Shown in pieces: positions 47,301 to 56,004 of a stretch of 60,253 nucleotides of DNA. Under the pieces are notes generated by a model, which worked only from the letters and a program-made list of their open reading frames with translations, ran no database searches and was not told the DNA's origin. Every line of letters begins with the position of its first letter. Positions within the stretch are counted from its first letter, which is position 1. The DNA is from Marinifilum fragile JCM 15579 (lineage in GTDB: Bacteria > Bacteroidota > Bacteroidia > Bacteroidales > Marinifilaceae). Made by a program: the position numbers and the translations under genes. Location of the stretch: contig NZ_BAZX01000027.1 in the NCBI RefSeq assembly GCF_001310955.1, forward strand, positions 1 through 60,253. Reading direction: 5' to 3'.

Positions 47301-48885
47301 AATGAATGACAATCCTGCTCCATCATCAGTAAAATCTACCAAATCGGGAGAGTACAACCGTGTATTGGAGTATGATAACAATGATACGGAAGTGGATAAC
47401 TGGTTAGGATTTGGTGCTAGCTTAAGCTTTACTTCAGCAACCAAGTTTACAGCTCCATCGGACGGATTCTCTGTTTCAGATGTGAAAACATGGTTCCGTA
47501 GAGAAACGGTTAATTCTGGCGTTCTGCACGCTGAAATTCTTGCTGGTGGTGATGGTATTGCAACTGCATCGAAAGTGGCAGAAGGAAGATTGGAATATTC
47601 GAAAGACGGTAACGACGATATTGGCGAATTCTTTACCATTGCATTGGATGAAGCTGTTTATATCTATCCTGGAGAAGATTTTTATGTGGTAATTCACTAC
47701 CCATTAGGAGTAAGCAATCCTCAGGGAACTAGAATTCTACAGAAAAAAGACGATGCTGTAGCAGATCGTTTCTTCTTCGAGTATGAAGGAGATTGGTATG
47801 ATCTTACTTCTCAGGGGGGTTTTGAAACTTATACTTACATGGTGAAAGCCATGGAGAGAGAGCTGGATATGAAAACCTGGGTTACAGTTGATCAAATGTC
47901 AGGAACTGCGGCAGCAGGAGAGGTTTCAACATTAACATTGAACTTTAAGGCAGAATATGCTCAGGAGATTCGCAACAATGCTACGATTCTGGTAAATACC
48001 AATGATCCGAACAACCAGCAGTTTGAGTTGGATGTAAATCTGTTAATGAACGAAGGTCCGGATATTACAACCACAGTACCTTACCCAACTGTTATTGAGG
48101 CGGAAACTTTGGAAGTACCATTTACAATTACTGATAAAGAGGGCGATAGTTATAATGTTGAAGTTAGTGGAGCTGGTGATTATTATACCTATGTTTCTAC
48201 TGCAGAAGGCATCACGATTAGCCTTGCGCCTGGATACTTCGATCAGGGTATTCATGATTTAGAGTTGATTGCAACCGATGAGCATGGAGCAAAGAGTTCT
48301 TATAAGTTCCAGGTAGAGGTAGTCAATGTGAATCGTGCTCCTGAATTGACAAATTCAATTGCAACTAAAGAATACTATGAAGACGAAGAGTTGGAAAACA
48401 TCGATTTAAATGAACATTTTATCGATCCTGACGGTGAGGAATTGAGGTATGAAGTATCTGTGGACAACCAGTCTGTAGTGAATATTTACACTTCAGTTAC
48501 AGGTATTGTGATTGAGCCATTGGCAGAAGGTACTGCAACAGTGAAGGTGATTGCTATAGATCCTTTAGGATTGAAAGCAGAAACTACTTTCGAGGTAATA
48601 ATTGCAACTGTTACAGGTATTGAAGAGATCACAGAATCTTCAACCAGAGTATATCCTAACCCAACCGATGGTCCATTAAATATTGTATTGGGTGGCGAAA
48701 TTGAGGGTGAAGTAATTATTGATGTATTAAATATTATTGGTAGCAGTCAGTATAACACAAAGATTACCAAATCAAAAGGTCAATATGAAACGAAGCTTGA
48801 TATTACAAATATGCCATCTGGTATTTATATGGTTCGTATTCGTACGAACGACGGTGATATCGTAAGAAAAGTTGTTAAAAAATAA
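41347..48885 (+). CDS. Giant S8 subtilisin-like peptidase with T9SS C-terminal domain
   Basis: A 2512-residue exported serine peptidase; the start at 41347 (MKKRLRLKSLFLLLVSCILI) gives the signal peptide. The S8 domain (about 150-490) carries the triad Asp203 (AIIDGGID), His258 (HGTHVAG) and Ser438 (GTSMACPH). A propeptide-like segment precedes it. After the protease come an FN3 domain (about 510-615), repeated choice-of-anchor and Ig-like modules (VDFGEVFKT-type blocks, several about 100-residue repeats) and cadherin-like repeats near the end. The last 75 residues (TRVYPNPTDGPLNI, NMPSGIYMVRI, VRKVVKK) are a type A T9SS sorting signal. It is secreted or attached to the surface. The SusC/SusD pair downstream suggests joint protein or peptide use. 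Confidence 0.93.
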   Translation: MKKRLRLKSLFLLLVSCILITGVANAQQYENGAQKGVIRIKFKPELSAATKSFKTTRRGVKTGISAFDAVSAKVSAYQLERVFPYAPAHEEKHRKHGLHLWYQVKFDASLNAAEVAKSYKQLGEVSIAETIGEVQLIDGPQPSEAPVLTSEELPMNDPALNAQWHYNNDGTVVDGAIAGADINLFEAWKETTGSSDVVVAIIDGGIDVDHEDLAANMWVNEAELNGVEGVDDDGNGYPDDIYGYNFVTNSGEITDHYHGTHVAGTVGAVNNNGIGVSGVAGGDGTEGTGVKMMSCQIFTEDGGVGGFANALVYAADMGAVISQNSWGWKTHNHYDQAVLDAIDYFIAEAGNYAGSPMKGGVAIFAAGNNGVEMNAYPAYYEPCVAVSSLGPDNGRAGYSNYGDWVDVAAPGGNMGIAREAGILSTSPGDKYAYLQGTSMACPHVSGIAALVVSKFKGNITAEGLKRHLLTSVHDIDPFVEDFAKGKMGNGYIDAAMALQSGDATKAPEKINDLAVTAAQDFASLTWSVPADEDDGKAVSYSIYWSKNEFDAAKVQYANSAVIKSFYSNAGDELNYLIEELDANTPYYFAIKAYDRWGNESELSDVKVVSTNSGPGIRLGEDVNMAVDVAVNPKVSDALWVYNDSIGVLNWNAHVGLVGLEPDAFSVKDVVYPNVSTFSQSTSLGGNEIPQVEKVMAPTSMAIDERMGNSEGSQAWRLIGDNDVTVTNSSASRFYVEQDKGFNLTGLWAHLKFDPEIGPAVLEIWEGPVLEEAKLITAQNIFSEANVDYSRFVQMDEHVFMKKGSYYWVVIHVPAGNLYPLGISPEKTETGSDNCLMSFNGGQSWQPLAEAIEDDTWAWAMILRSQFEDLGEYITLTPNNGVVDGGDSLQVAIDVVSEFLVDGQYTENIVFTSNDPVNKVMKAKINLDVDGHLPILKSEKTVNFGDVFVGNTKTLDIQIVNEGYVGYKLGNYAHSSSNENIFFTDNKTSGNNIPARDGGWVRVTFKPTEAGTFNETITITDGSNPYTFNVHGVATEPAKLTILPERDTIPGDLTIGDTIADRTFTIRNDGKYPLDYMIPKFAPGYEVEGLKRPFNKFGYSYDYVIGGTYNDSKEYGWKNISSNDILPQIKTNQVFAIEVDLGFSFPFRDKFYDKVWINYEGALIFGEDGNVGLDWITGTPLDPRYLKDRDMITAVMARADLNNTNAAIYYEKEDGTFRVQFKYLKYGKSLPNYQIVLHANGDVDVLFNKTGTADEGAKGWLVGLIDEKNEDVCFATNSEYSLNMGETTSYHSYFRFYHPGEDMITAATNASGILMPGQTTDITLSYNTDKVLQDSIYQKLPIISNDITSPISTFTTYANFVAGGAPVMSVKKDTIDFGEVFKTAQDSIAVQVVNAGTAKETITGIRFENGNFSTSKLAPIEVGTRQSAYIPVKINTEVAAVLEDAIYITTAAGEEFKVVLKGNVVENPLISIAPAEGITWEMPARTIKDTVLQITNDGLGDLELAILPDSWYYPLETSSPAMDIKDFEYINVEGDGNGWIDITETAAETNLRDQFVFDEIPYKAVKLNNPIPYYGQTYDTLYIGFMGWVSFVKPKGESMWDRVQGIPFEDNVPGAIAPMGGFHVPNGTVADKKDGIYYQIDEDKVIVTWNEYIDMTAMSQNYDFQVILYNNGRIDFNYKNFEIVKSFGFVGVESPDEKEGLLIHYGLMPTGVNRYSYTVFPVKKEIVPAQTTKDIALRLDANNLHDGTYNANIVVNNNTVGESVKLVPLNLTVIGSPELTASDVELGDIWYTEGMEVVEGFTITNTGTKAIQLDSAQVTMNADMKVEFYYPGAPGIFGYPEGYVPIKDFIGEQIIIPGRRPILVADGSQLAPGDSWQFFVTYTPTAPGASNANVVVVDADGNEALVWNASVNAMLPPVATISDESITLHADDYTFTDTRDFVIGNEAGNNDLEWNLEFVFNRGKVEEAVAPAQTFAVKAPVSLNSEMNDNPAPSSVKSTKSGEYNRVLEYDNNDTEVDNWLGFGASLSFTSATKFTAPSDGFSVSDVKTWFRRETVNSGVLHAEILAGGDGIATASKVAEGRLEYSKDGNDDIGEFFTIALDEAVYIYPGEDFYVVIHYPLGVSNPQGTRILQKKDDAVADRFFFEYEGDWYDLTSQGGFETYTYMVKAMERELDMKTWVTVDQMSGTAAAGEVSTLTLNFKAEYAQEIRNNATILVNTNDPNNQQFELDVNLLMNEGPDITTTVPYPTVIEAETLEVPFTITDKEGDSYNVEVSGAGDYYTYVSTAEGITISLAPGYFDQGIHDLELIATDEHGAKSSYKFQVEVVNVNRAPELTNSIATKEYYEDEELENIDLNEHFIDPDGEELRYEVSVDNQSVVNIYTSVTGIVIEPLAEGTATVKVIAIDPLGLKAETTFEVIIATVTGIEEITESSTRVYPNPTDGPLNIVLGGEIEGEVIIDVLNIIGSSQYNTKITKSKGQYETKLDITNMPSGIYMVRIRTNDGDIVRKVVKK

Positions 48886-48886
48886 G

Positions 48887-48914
48887 AAGAGGAAGCCTTC
48901 GTGGCTTCCCTCTT
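48887..48914 (+). terminator. Terminator after peptidase gene
   Basis: AAGAGGAAGCC (48887-48897) pairs with GGCTTCCCTCTT (48903-48914) around TTCGT with one bulge, followed by TATTTA. Confidence 0.75.
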
Positions 48915-49047
48915 TATTTAATTCATGAATTACTTTCAACTGGTGATTCGTAGCTTTTTTTAAGAGCGGAGGAGTTCCTCATTTGAGAAGCATGAACGTA
49001 GTAAGTAATTCTGAATTATATGGTACTAATAACTAAAAACAAAACAA

Positions 49048-49500
49048 ATGAAAATAGTAAATCATACCATTTGCTTACTTATAGGCTTAGTCCTGTTTGC
49101 ATGTAGTAGTGGTGGAGATGATCCGGTTGATGGAACAAAACCAAGTATCACACTAAATAGTCCAACAGAAACTACTAGTATCTTGCCAGGTAGTGTATTG
49201 AAAGTTAATGCCAGCCTGTCAGATGATTTCGGATTGGAAGAATATGTACTTACCATTTCTGCTGGAGGCACAAAGTCTGTTAAAAATGTAGAGGAGTTTT
49301 CTTTTAACTCTTATACCGATACGGATGCTTATGGAAATTCACTACCTGTAATAAAGGGGATGAAATCTATAGAATTGAGCTTTGATATAGGTATAGCTGA
49401 TAATGCTCGTGCCGGTTTCTATACTTTCACTTTATCGGTGAAAGATCAATCCGGTAACGGAAGTGAAGAAACATTACAATTGGAAATTTCCCGTCCTTAA
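49048..49500 (+). CDS. DUF4625 lipoprotein A
   Basis: A 150-residue lipoprotein (LLIGLVLFACSSGGDD) with an Ig-like DUF4625 domain: KPSITLNSPTETTSI, DDFGLEEYVLTISAGG and the closing SVKDQSGNGSEETL. DUF4625 proteins are short surface lipoproteins of unknown function, common near SusC/SusD genes. A second copy lies at 56005-56448 on the far side of the SusC/SusD operon. It may bind peptide or carbohydrate or help the uptake complex, as an inference from context. Confidence 0.8.
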   Translation: MKIVNHTICLLIGLVLFACSSGGDDPVDGTKPSITLNSPTETTSILPGSVLKVNASLSDDFGLEEYVLTISAGGTKSVKNVEEFSFNSYTDTDAYGNSLPVIKGMKSIELSFDIGIADNARAGFYTFTLSVKDQSGNGSEETLQLEISRP

Positions 49501-49524
49501 TTGGAAATTGATATGCGAAAATGG

Positions 49525-49556
49525 GGGGTCTGCTGCAAAGTAGATCCCTTTTTTTT
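49525..49556 (+). terminator. Terminator after DUF4625 gene A
   Basis: GGGGTCTGCT (49525-49534) pairs with AGTAGATCCC (49539-49548) through two wobbles around GCAA, followed by a T run to 49556. Confidence 0.8.
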
Positions 49557-50336
49557 GAGCTTAATTTCCTCATTTAGATTGTCTGATTTTCAGTTAAGAG
49601 CGTTTTTATGCGCTAAATTGGAAGTGTTAATTAATGACAACTGAACTCAATTCAGAAAAGATTGGGATTTTATAGAGCAAATCGAGGATCATTAGTAGAT
49701 TACTCCATGGAGAACAAAAGTACGGTTCTCCTAATTATTTTAAAGCTGTATACGATTTGCGCTCCATATTCGAAGTTGAACCTTAGCTTCCAAAATTGAA
49801 GAATAAGAGAAAGGGATTTTCCAAAGTGAAAATCCCTTTTCTATTTCTCATTGCCTTGTTGATTTTGAGATAATGTAATGGAAGATTTCTTCAAATGGAA
49901 ACATTCTGTACTTCTTTTTAAAAAACTCACATTAAGAGTTGGTCAGATTATAAGTGGCATAAAACCAGATATAAAAGCCCTGCTTGTAGTGGTGTTGATA
50001 TGCTGAAGAAACATGGGAGTAGTAATAAATATATGGCTAAAAGCCTTTCGTGTAGGAGTTATGATAGGGCTGTTTTTTTAAGAATAAAAGTAGGAAGATT
50101 TATCCTTGTGCAGCTCGAAAAATGGAGAGGATTAGAAGGGGAAAAGATACAAGAGAATACTTGTCTCGGGCAATGTAACTGATGAAGTGGAATTCAAAAT
50201 AATGTATAAGGATTACTTGATTGGATTTCAATTTTAAAAAGCCTTATAGCTTCTCTTTTCAGGCGAAAAGAGAATAAGATATGGGAATGAGAAATACTAA
50301 ACTAATTGTCTCAATTACTAATTTAAAAAGTTTTCT
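49557..50336. other. Intergenic region before SusC
   Basis: About 780 bp without a convincing gene. A hairpin, AAAGGGATTTTC (49810-49821) with GAAAATCCCTTT (49828-49839), looks like a second terminator and may mark the end of a lost or short transcript. A 60-residue frame at 50000-50182 has no gene-like features. No clear promoter for the SusC operon was found. Confidence 0.5.
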
Positions 50337-53300
50337 ATGAAAAAAATCATTGGACTGTCGGTACTCTTCTTTGTGTTGGGAGTGCAGATGGTAGTCGCGC
50401 AAGCCAAACAAATTACTGGTAAGGTTACCAGTAAGGAGGATGGACTTGGAATCCCCGGCGTATCTGTTGTAATAAAAGGTACAACGGTAGGTACGGTAAC
50501 CACTATTGAAGGTGATTATTCCATTCAGGCAAACAGCAAGGATGTATTGGTATTCTCTTTTGTAGGGATGAAAATGCAGGAAATTGCCATTGGTGCAAGA
50601 ACTCTTGTAAATGTAGAAATGGAAGCAGAAACCATTGGTATGGACGAAGTTGTTGTAACAGCTTATGGTTCTAAAGGTAAGGTAGGTTTGAAAGGTGCTG
50701 TAACATCGGTACAGTCATCCGAATTGGAGCAAGTGCCAATGGCAACTTTCGATCAGGCTTTGCAGGGTAAAACCACTGGGGTTTATATTAGTTCTGGTTC
50801 TGGTCAGCCAGGATCGGGAGATACAAAGGTGCGTATTCGTGGTAATGCATCTATTACCGGTAATAATTCTCCATTGTATGTAATGGATGGTGTGCCTATT
50901 GAGCCTTCAGTATTTGCATCTTTAAATGTGAACGATTTTGAATCGATTTCTGTTTTGAAGGATGCTTCTGCATCATCAATTTATGGTTCTCGTGCATCAA
51001 ATGGGGTAATATTGATTACAACCAAGCGTGGTAAGGCAGGTGAGACCAAGTTTAACTATCGCTTTCAAAATGGTTGGACCAGCAGAACTCGTGATAAGTT
51101 CGACATGATGAATTCAACCGAGAAGTTGGCATTTGAAGAAATGGCCATGAGAGGGGAAGGATGGAGATTGTCTCCTTTGAATCCAGCCAATGCTGGTTTG
51201 TCTGAAGCTCAGTTGGCTGCCAATGAAGGAGAATTGAATCGCCTAAGAAATACCAACACTGACTGGAGAGATGTATTTACTCGTACTGGGCAAACACAAA
51301 GTCACGAGATTAACATGTCTGGCGGTAACGATAAAACCAAATTCTATTTTGCTTTACAGCGTTTTGAGCAGGAAGGACAAGCCATTCGCTCCGATTTGGA
51401 AAGAACGGCTGGACGTATGAACCTGGATCATAAGATTAATGACAAGTTGCGTTTCGGATTGTCAACTTCTATGGGTTACACAACTTCAAGTATGATTGAG
51501 TCGGAAGGTGGAATCGCTTTGGCTAATCCATTTGCTGCAGCTTACCTGGCAAATCCATATGAAAATCCATATGATGAAAAAGGAAATATTGTAACTGGTG
51601 GTGGTCGCACAGGTTCTAATGCTTTGGATCGTTTGTTGAATTCATCGAATAACAAAGCAGAAACCAAAGGTGTTGGAGCCATGCACTTAGAATATGACCT
51701 TATTAAAGGTTTAACCATTAAGTCGCAAGTTGGGATCGACTATAGAATGACGACATATGAGCGTTGGCTTGATCCAAATTCATATGCAGGTCAACAAGTA
51801 ACCAATGGAGAGCAAGGTTCTATTAGTGAAAATTTTGCCCGAAGAAGTGAAATGAACTTCACCAATACTGCCGATTACAAAACTGAAATTGGTGAGAAGC
51901 ATGTAATTGGTGCTTTGGTTGGTTCTGAGTTAATCAAAAGAAAATATGATGGTTTTGGATATACAGGTTATGGACTAAACGGGAAATTACCTGAAACACC
52001 TGCTGCTGTAACTCCGGGATCTCCTGATAACAACTTTATTCCAAATGTAAGTGGTTACAAATCGGAGAGAAACTTATTTTCTGTTTTCTCAATTCTGAAT
52101 TATACTTACGATTCAAAATATTCATTCTACGGAAGTTTGCGTAGAGATGGGTCTTCGGCGTTTGGTAAGAACAACAAATATGCGGTATTGTACTCTTTAG
52201 GTATTACCTGGAATGTTGCTGAGGAAGCATTCATGAGCAACCTTAGCTGGGTGAATAACCTGAAATTGAGAGCAAGTTATGGTACAACCGGTAACCAGGA
52301 AGGTATCGGAAGCTATGAGTCGCAAACTCTATATGGTGCAGGATCATATAATGGACAGCCTTCAATGGGCTTGACACATGCAGGAGATCCAGACATCAAA
52401 TGGGAGATCGGGAAGAAATTCAACATTGGTATCGATTACAACTTGTTTAATAATCGTATTTCGGGTTCTGTTGAATTCTATAATGACATCACTTCTGATC
52501 TGTTTATTGTACAAACGCTTAGCTCTTGGGCAGGTGTTCCTGGCGACTCAAAAAGCGTAAATGCTGGTAAAATGAGAAACCGTGGTGTGGAATTCCTATT
52601 CAATGCCGATGTAGTTCGTACCAAAGACTTTACCTGGAGTGTAGGAGCTAACCTTTCTTATAATGACAATGAAATCTTATCGTTGGGTCAGGTCGATGAG
52701 TTCGAACAGGGAACTTCTATTGTGAAAGTAGGATTGCCATTGGGATCGCATTACATCGTAAAATGGGCTGGTGTTGATCCAACAACAGGTAACCCAATGT
52801 ATTATACAAAAGATGGACAGCTAACTGATACTTACCGTAGCTCTGATGCAGTTACCGATTTCGGAACCAGCGAGCCTCCATTCATTGGTGGTTTCAATAC
52901 CAAATTATCTTACAAAGGAATTGAGCTTTCTGCAAACTTCTCATTTGCACATGGATACAAGCGTTTCAACAACCAGAGCTTCTTCCAGGAGAATCCAAAC
53001 TTTGCACAGTTCAACCTTTCTACAGAGATGAATACCATCTGGCAAAAACCGGGTGATATCACAGAAATACAGCGTTTGGGAACCGAGAGAGAATTCTCTT
53101 CTAAAGACATTGAGGATGCCTCATTCTTGAGATTTAGAAACCTGATGATTGCATATACTTTACCTAAGAGCTTGCTTCAAAATCAAAAGGTAATTGATAA
53201 TGTAAGAATCTATGCGCAAGGACAAAACTTGTATACCTGGACCAGCTACACAGGTTTCGATCCTGAGGATAGCGACAACATTGCAAAGTATGAATATCCA

Positions 53301-53342
53301 TCTTCAAGATTCTTTACTGTAGGTGTTGATGTTGCTTTTTAA
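50337..53342 (+). CDS. SusC/RagA-family TonB-dependent outer-membrane transporter
   Basis: A 1001-residue SusC-like protein that imports a large ligand across the outer membrane with TonB energy. It has a signal peptide (LSVLFFVLGVQMVVAQ), then a carboxypeptidase-regulatory-like domain (KQITGKVTSKEDGLGIPGVS), a TonB-box-like DEVVVTAYG segment near residue 105, a plug with PLYVMDGVPIEP and LKDASASSIYGSRASNGVIL, and a long beta-barrel ending in FFTVGVDVAF with C-terminal Phe. Length is normal. It forms an operon with the SusD gene 25 bp downstream. The ligand cannot be told; no sugar-specific enzymes adjoin, and the giant peptidase upstream hints at peptides. Confidence 0.95.
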   Translation: MKKIIGLSVLFFVLGVQMVVAQAKQITGKVTSKEDGLGIPGVSVVIKGTTVGTVTTIEGDYSIQANSKDVLVFSFVGMKMQEIAIGARTLVNVEMEAETIGMDEVVVTAYGSKGKVGLKGAVTSVQSSELEQVPMATFDQALQGKTTGVYISSGSGQPGSGDTKVRIRGNASITGNNSPLYVMDGVPIEPSVFASLNVNDFESISVLKDASASSIYGSRASNGVILITTKRGKAGETKFNYRFQNGWTSRTRDKFDMMNSTEKLAFEEMAMRGEGWRLSPLNPANAGLSEAQLAANEGELNRLRNTNTDWRDVFTRTGQTQSHEINMSGGNDKTKFYFALQRFEQEGQAIRSDLERTAGRMNLDHKINDKLRFGLSTSMGYTTSSMIESEGGIALANPFAAAYLANPYENPYDEKGNIVTGGGRTGSNALDRLLNSSNNKAETKGVGAMHLEYDLIKGLTIKSQVGIDYRMTTYERWLDPNSYAGQQVTNGEQGSISENFARRSEMNFTNTADYKTEIGEKHVIGALVGSELIKRKYDGFGYTGYGLNGKLPETPAAVTPGSPDNNFIPNVSGYKSERNLFSVFSILNYTYDSKYSFYGSLRRDGSSAFGKNNKYAVLYSLGITWNVAEEAFMSNLSWVNNLKLRASYGTTGNQEGIGSYESQTLYGAGSYNGQPSMGLTHAGDPDIKWEIGKKFNIGIDYNLFNNRISGSVEFYNDITSDLFIVQTLSSWAGVPGDSKSVNAGKMRNRGVEFLFNADVVRTKDFTWSVGANLSYNDNEILSLGQVDEFEQGTSIVKVGLPLGSHYIVKWAGVDPTTGNPMYYTKDGQLTDTYRSSDAVTDFGTSEPPFIGGFNTKLSYKGIELSANFSFAHGYKRFNNQSFFQENPNFAQFNLSTEMNTIWQKPGDITEIQRLGTEREFSSKDIEDASFLRFRNLMIAYTLPKSLLQNQKVIDNVRIYAQGQNLYTWTSYTGFDPEDSDNIAKYEYPSSRFFTVGVDVAF

Positions 53343-53367
53343 TTTTTAGAGATTAATTATAAATATA

Positions 53368-54762
53368 ATGAACAAGATATTTTATAGCCTGTTATTGGCA
53401 GTAATGGTTCTGTCCAGTTCCTGTGAGGATCTGCTGGATTTGAAACCAACCGACTCAATTGACGAAGGGAAGGCCTTTGAAAATGTAGAAGATCTTGAGC
53501 CAGGAATGTTAGGAGTTTATTCCTCTTTTGGTGGTTCAGGGGCTATTGTGAATTCATCCCGTGCAGGTGATGATTTAAGACTATCTGACGAGAATACAGG
53601 TCAGGGTGTACAAATGCACAACTGGACTTTCACAGCTAGCGAAGGAAGTACAGGGAGTGTTTGGGTTGATATGGCTCATACCATCGACCGTGCAAACCGA
53701 GTATTGGCAGCTGCAGAAAAATTTGCTGCGAATAACGAAAATGCTGCATTGGTAAATAGAATTGTTGGAGAAGCTAAATTTATGCGTGCTTACTGTCATT
53801 TTGAATTGGTGCGTTTGTTCTCTGGCAACTATTCTCCAGATGCTTTGGCAGTTCCTTACATACTTGAATCAAATGTAGCTGCTGAGCCTGCAAGAGATAA
53901 AGCATCGGTGGTTTATGCCAATATTATTAATGATTTGAAGGATGCTCAGAGTCTTCTTCCTGCTGATTTTACAGATCGTACTCGTGCAACCAAAGATGCT
54001 GCTACAGCATTGTTGGCAAGAGTTGCTTTGTACCAAAACGACTGGGCAAATGCCATTGCTTATGCAAGCGATGTGATCGATAATTCTGCTGTAAGAATGG
54101 CGAATGCTTCAGAAATTGCAAGTCTTTGGACAGATGAGTCTGCTGACGATGTAGAAGTATTGTTCCGCAGAGCTCGTACCACTCCAGGCGAAGGTTTATT
54201 GGGAGATATCTACACTCGTTCTGGTAATGGTGATGTCTTTTTTCATCCGGGAGTTGACCTGATGTCAAAGTATACTGCTGAGGATGCAAGATTCAACGTT
54301 TATTTTACTCAGGTTGATGGTAAGGATGTTGTTGCGAAGCACAGAGGCAAAGTAGGTGGAACATTAAACCTTGTAGATGTGAAACTGTTGCGTATTTCTG
54401 AATTGTATTTGATTCGTGCCGAAGCTTCAGCAAGAAGAAATGAAGGCAACGACCTTGCAAATGCAGCTGATGATATCAATATGCTAAGAGCAAATCGTAT
54501 TGCTGATTATACCAATATCAGCTTTGCTTCACAAACATTGGCAATGGATGAAATCCTATTGGAAAGAAGAAAAGAGTTGGCTTACGAAGGACATCGATTC
54601 TATGATTTGAGAAGATTTGAGAAATCGATTCATCGTATCGAAGAGGATGCGCTACTTGCATCAAACGTAAATCTTGAAGCGGGAGACTATCGATTTGTAT
54701 TCCCAATTCCAATTGAGGAAATCTTTGCAAATGACAATATGGTTCAAAACCCTGGATACTAA
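53368..54762 (+). CDS. SusD/RagB-family outer-membrane lipoprotein
   Basis: A 464-residue SusD-like surface lipoprotein that caps the SusC barrel and binds its ligand. The lipoprotein signal is SSSCEDLLDLKPTDSI. TPR-like helical features include RANRVLAAAEKF and the family block VGEAKFMRAYCHFELVRLF. The C-terminal LLERRKELAYEGHRFYDLRRF and PIPIEEIFANDNMVQNPGY are hallmark SusD ends. It lies 25 bp after SusC and 12 bp before a Calx-beta lipoprotein gene, forming a three-gene operon. Confidence 0.94.
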   Translation: MNKIFYSLLLAVMVLSSSCEDLLDLKPTDSIDEGKAFENVEDLEPGMLGVYSSFGGSGAIVNSSRAGDDLRLSDENTGQGVQMHNWTFTASEGSTGSVWVDMAHTIDRANRVLAAAEKFAANNENAALVNRIVGEAKFMRAYCHFELVRLFSGNYSPDALAVPYILESNVAAEPARDKASVVYANIINDLKDAQSLLPADFTDRTRATKDAATALLARVALYQNDWANAIAYASDVIDNSAVRMANASEIASLWTDESADDVEVLFRRARTTPGEGLLGDIYTRSGNGDVFFHPGVDLMSKYTAEDARFNVYFTQVDGKDVVAKHRGKVGGTLNLVDVKLLRISELYLIRAEASARRNEGNDLANAADDINMLRANRIADYTNISFASQTLAMDEILLERRKELAYEGHRFYDLRRFEKSIHRIEEDALLASNVNLEAGDYRFVFPIPIEEIFANDNMVQNPGY

Positions 54763-54774
54763 AAAATTAATAAA

Positions 54775-55665
54775 ATGAAAAATATATATTGGCTTTTTAT
54801 CTTACTGGTTTCCATTGGTTTTGGAGCCTGTGATGCCGATCCTGAATACTTTCAGGAAGATGATTCTTACATTGCATTCAATGTGGCATCTGCTTCAGTA
54901 GCCGAGAATGCAACTGATGAATTGGAAATCCCAGTAAGGATTTCAACAGTTAACCCGAAAAATGTAACTCTGGACTATGAAATCGTTCTTGAAGGATTAG
55001 ACGCTCCGGCTGAAGAAGGAGTAGATTACCAAATCATGAATGAATCAAAAACATTGAGCTTCTCATCTACTCAGCTTGTTGATGTGATTCGCATCAAGAC
55101 CATCGACAATGACAGTAAGGATGGCGACAAGCAGTTTGTGATTAAATTGAAATCTAATTCAGCTGGCATAAACCAAGGTTTGGCAGATGGAGCGGATACA
55201 CAATGTTTGATTACCATTTCTGATGATGAGCATCCTTTAGCACTAATCTTGGGTAACTATGTTCAGGATGACTATTTTACTGATGGATCGTATGATGCAA
55301 ATTCAGGAAATAATATGGTGATCCAGGCAGATCCTAATGATGATACTAAAGTTTTCATGACAGGTTTCTGGGGAATCAACGACAAGATCATTGTTGCGTC
55401 GGTTGATATTGAAAACCAAACGATGAGTATTCTTCCAGGACAGTTATTATTTGTGCATAGTACGTATGGTGACTGTTTTGCAGTGAGTTTCGAAATCGTT
55501 CCTGATAATAATGGTGATGGCAGAAATGATGTGGTTTATCATCCTCAGGATAACATCGAATGTACAATTGATGAAAATGGAAACATTACCACTGGAATGT
55601 GGGCTCCAACCGTATCTGCAGGATCTTTTGCATACTATGGAGAAACCGTTTTCACCAAGCAATAG
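54775..55665 (+). CDS. Calx-beta-domain surface lipoprotein
   Basis: A 296-residue lipoprotein (LLVSIGFGACDADPEY). Residues 30-150 are a Calx-beta domain (YIAFNVASASVAENATDELE, VDYQIMNESKTLSFS, ISDDE), often found in surface adhesion proteins that bind calcium. The C-terminal half (about 155-296) is beta-rich with Asp-containing loops (PDNNGDGRNDVVY). Third gene of the SusC/SusD operon, in the position usually held by a surface ligand-binding protein, which is its likely role. Confidence 0.82.
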   Translation: MKNIYWLFILLVSIGFGACDADPEYFQEDDSYIAFNVASASVAENATDELEIPVRISTVNPKNVTLDYEIVLEGLDAPAEEGVDYQIMNESKTLSFSSTQLVDVIRIKTIDNDSKDGDKQFVIKLKSNSAGINQGLADGADTQCLITISDDEHPLALILGNYVQDDYFTDGSYDANSGNNMVIQADPNDDTKVFMTGFWGINDKIIVASVDIENQTMSILPGQLLFVHSTYGDCFAVSFEIVPDNNGDGRNDVVYHPQDNIECTIDENGNITTGMWAPTVSAGSFAYYGETVFTKQ

Positions 55666-55692
55666 TAGATTATTTTTTATAACAACAACAAC

Positions 55693-55726
55693 TAGAGTTT
55701 TCCCCCAGTTCATTGGGGGGAGCTCT
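55693..55726 (+). terminator. Hairpin terminator candidate after SusCD operon
   Basis: TCCCCCA (55701-55707) pairs with TGGGGGGA (55714-55721), with outer AGAG/CTCT pairing extending the stem from about 55693. No strong T run follows. Confidence 0.5.
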
Positions 55727-55786
55727 TCTCAATAACTCAATGGCCAGTGAAGTAAACTTTACACAAATTTTAGTTAGTGGAAGACT

Positions 55787-55827
55787 AGAGAAAAGGGGAA
55801 TATACCCCTATTAAGTCCCCTTTCTCT
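55787..55827 (+). terminator. Second long-stem hairpin after SusCD operon
   Basis: AGAGAAAAGGGGA (55787-55799) pairs with TCCCCTTTCTCT (55816-55827) with one bulge. It could be a terminator or processing hairpin and lies about 180 bp before the second DUF4625 gene. Confidence 0.6.
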
Positions 55828-56004
55828 ATTCTCCTAAGAAAACATGAATGATATGTCTGTGGGCAGGTTGGCATTATTCTATAAATTGAATTATTAACAT
55901 AGTCTGCAAATATAACTATAAGCCGACCTGCCAAAATTTTTTACCAAATGAAGAGAGCATTGCAGAAATAATGCAAACAACATTCTTCTTATAGAAAATA
56001 CGAT

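Noticed and set aside
50000..50182. 60-residue frame before SusC
   Set aside because: No signal, domain or sensible composition; it overlaps no conserved feature and looks random.
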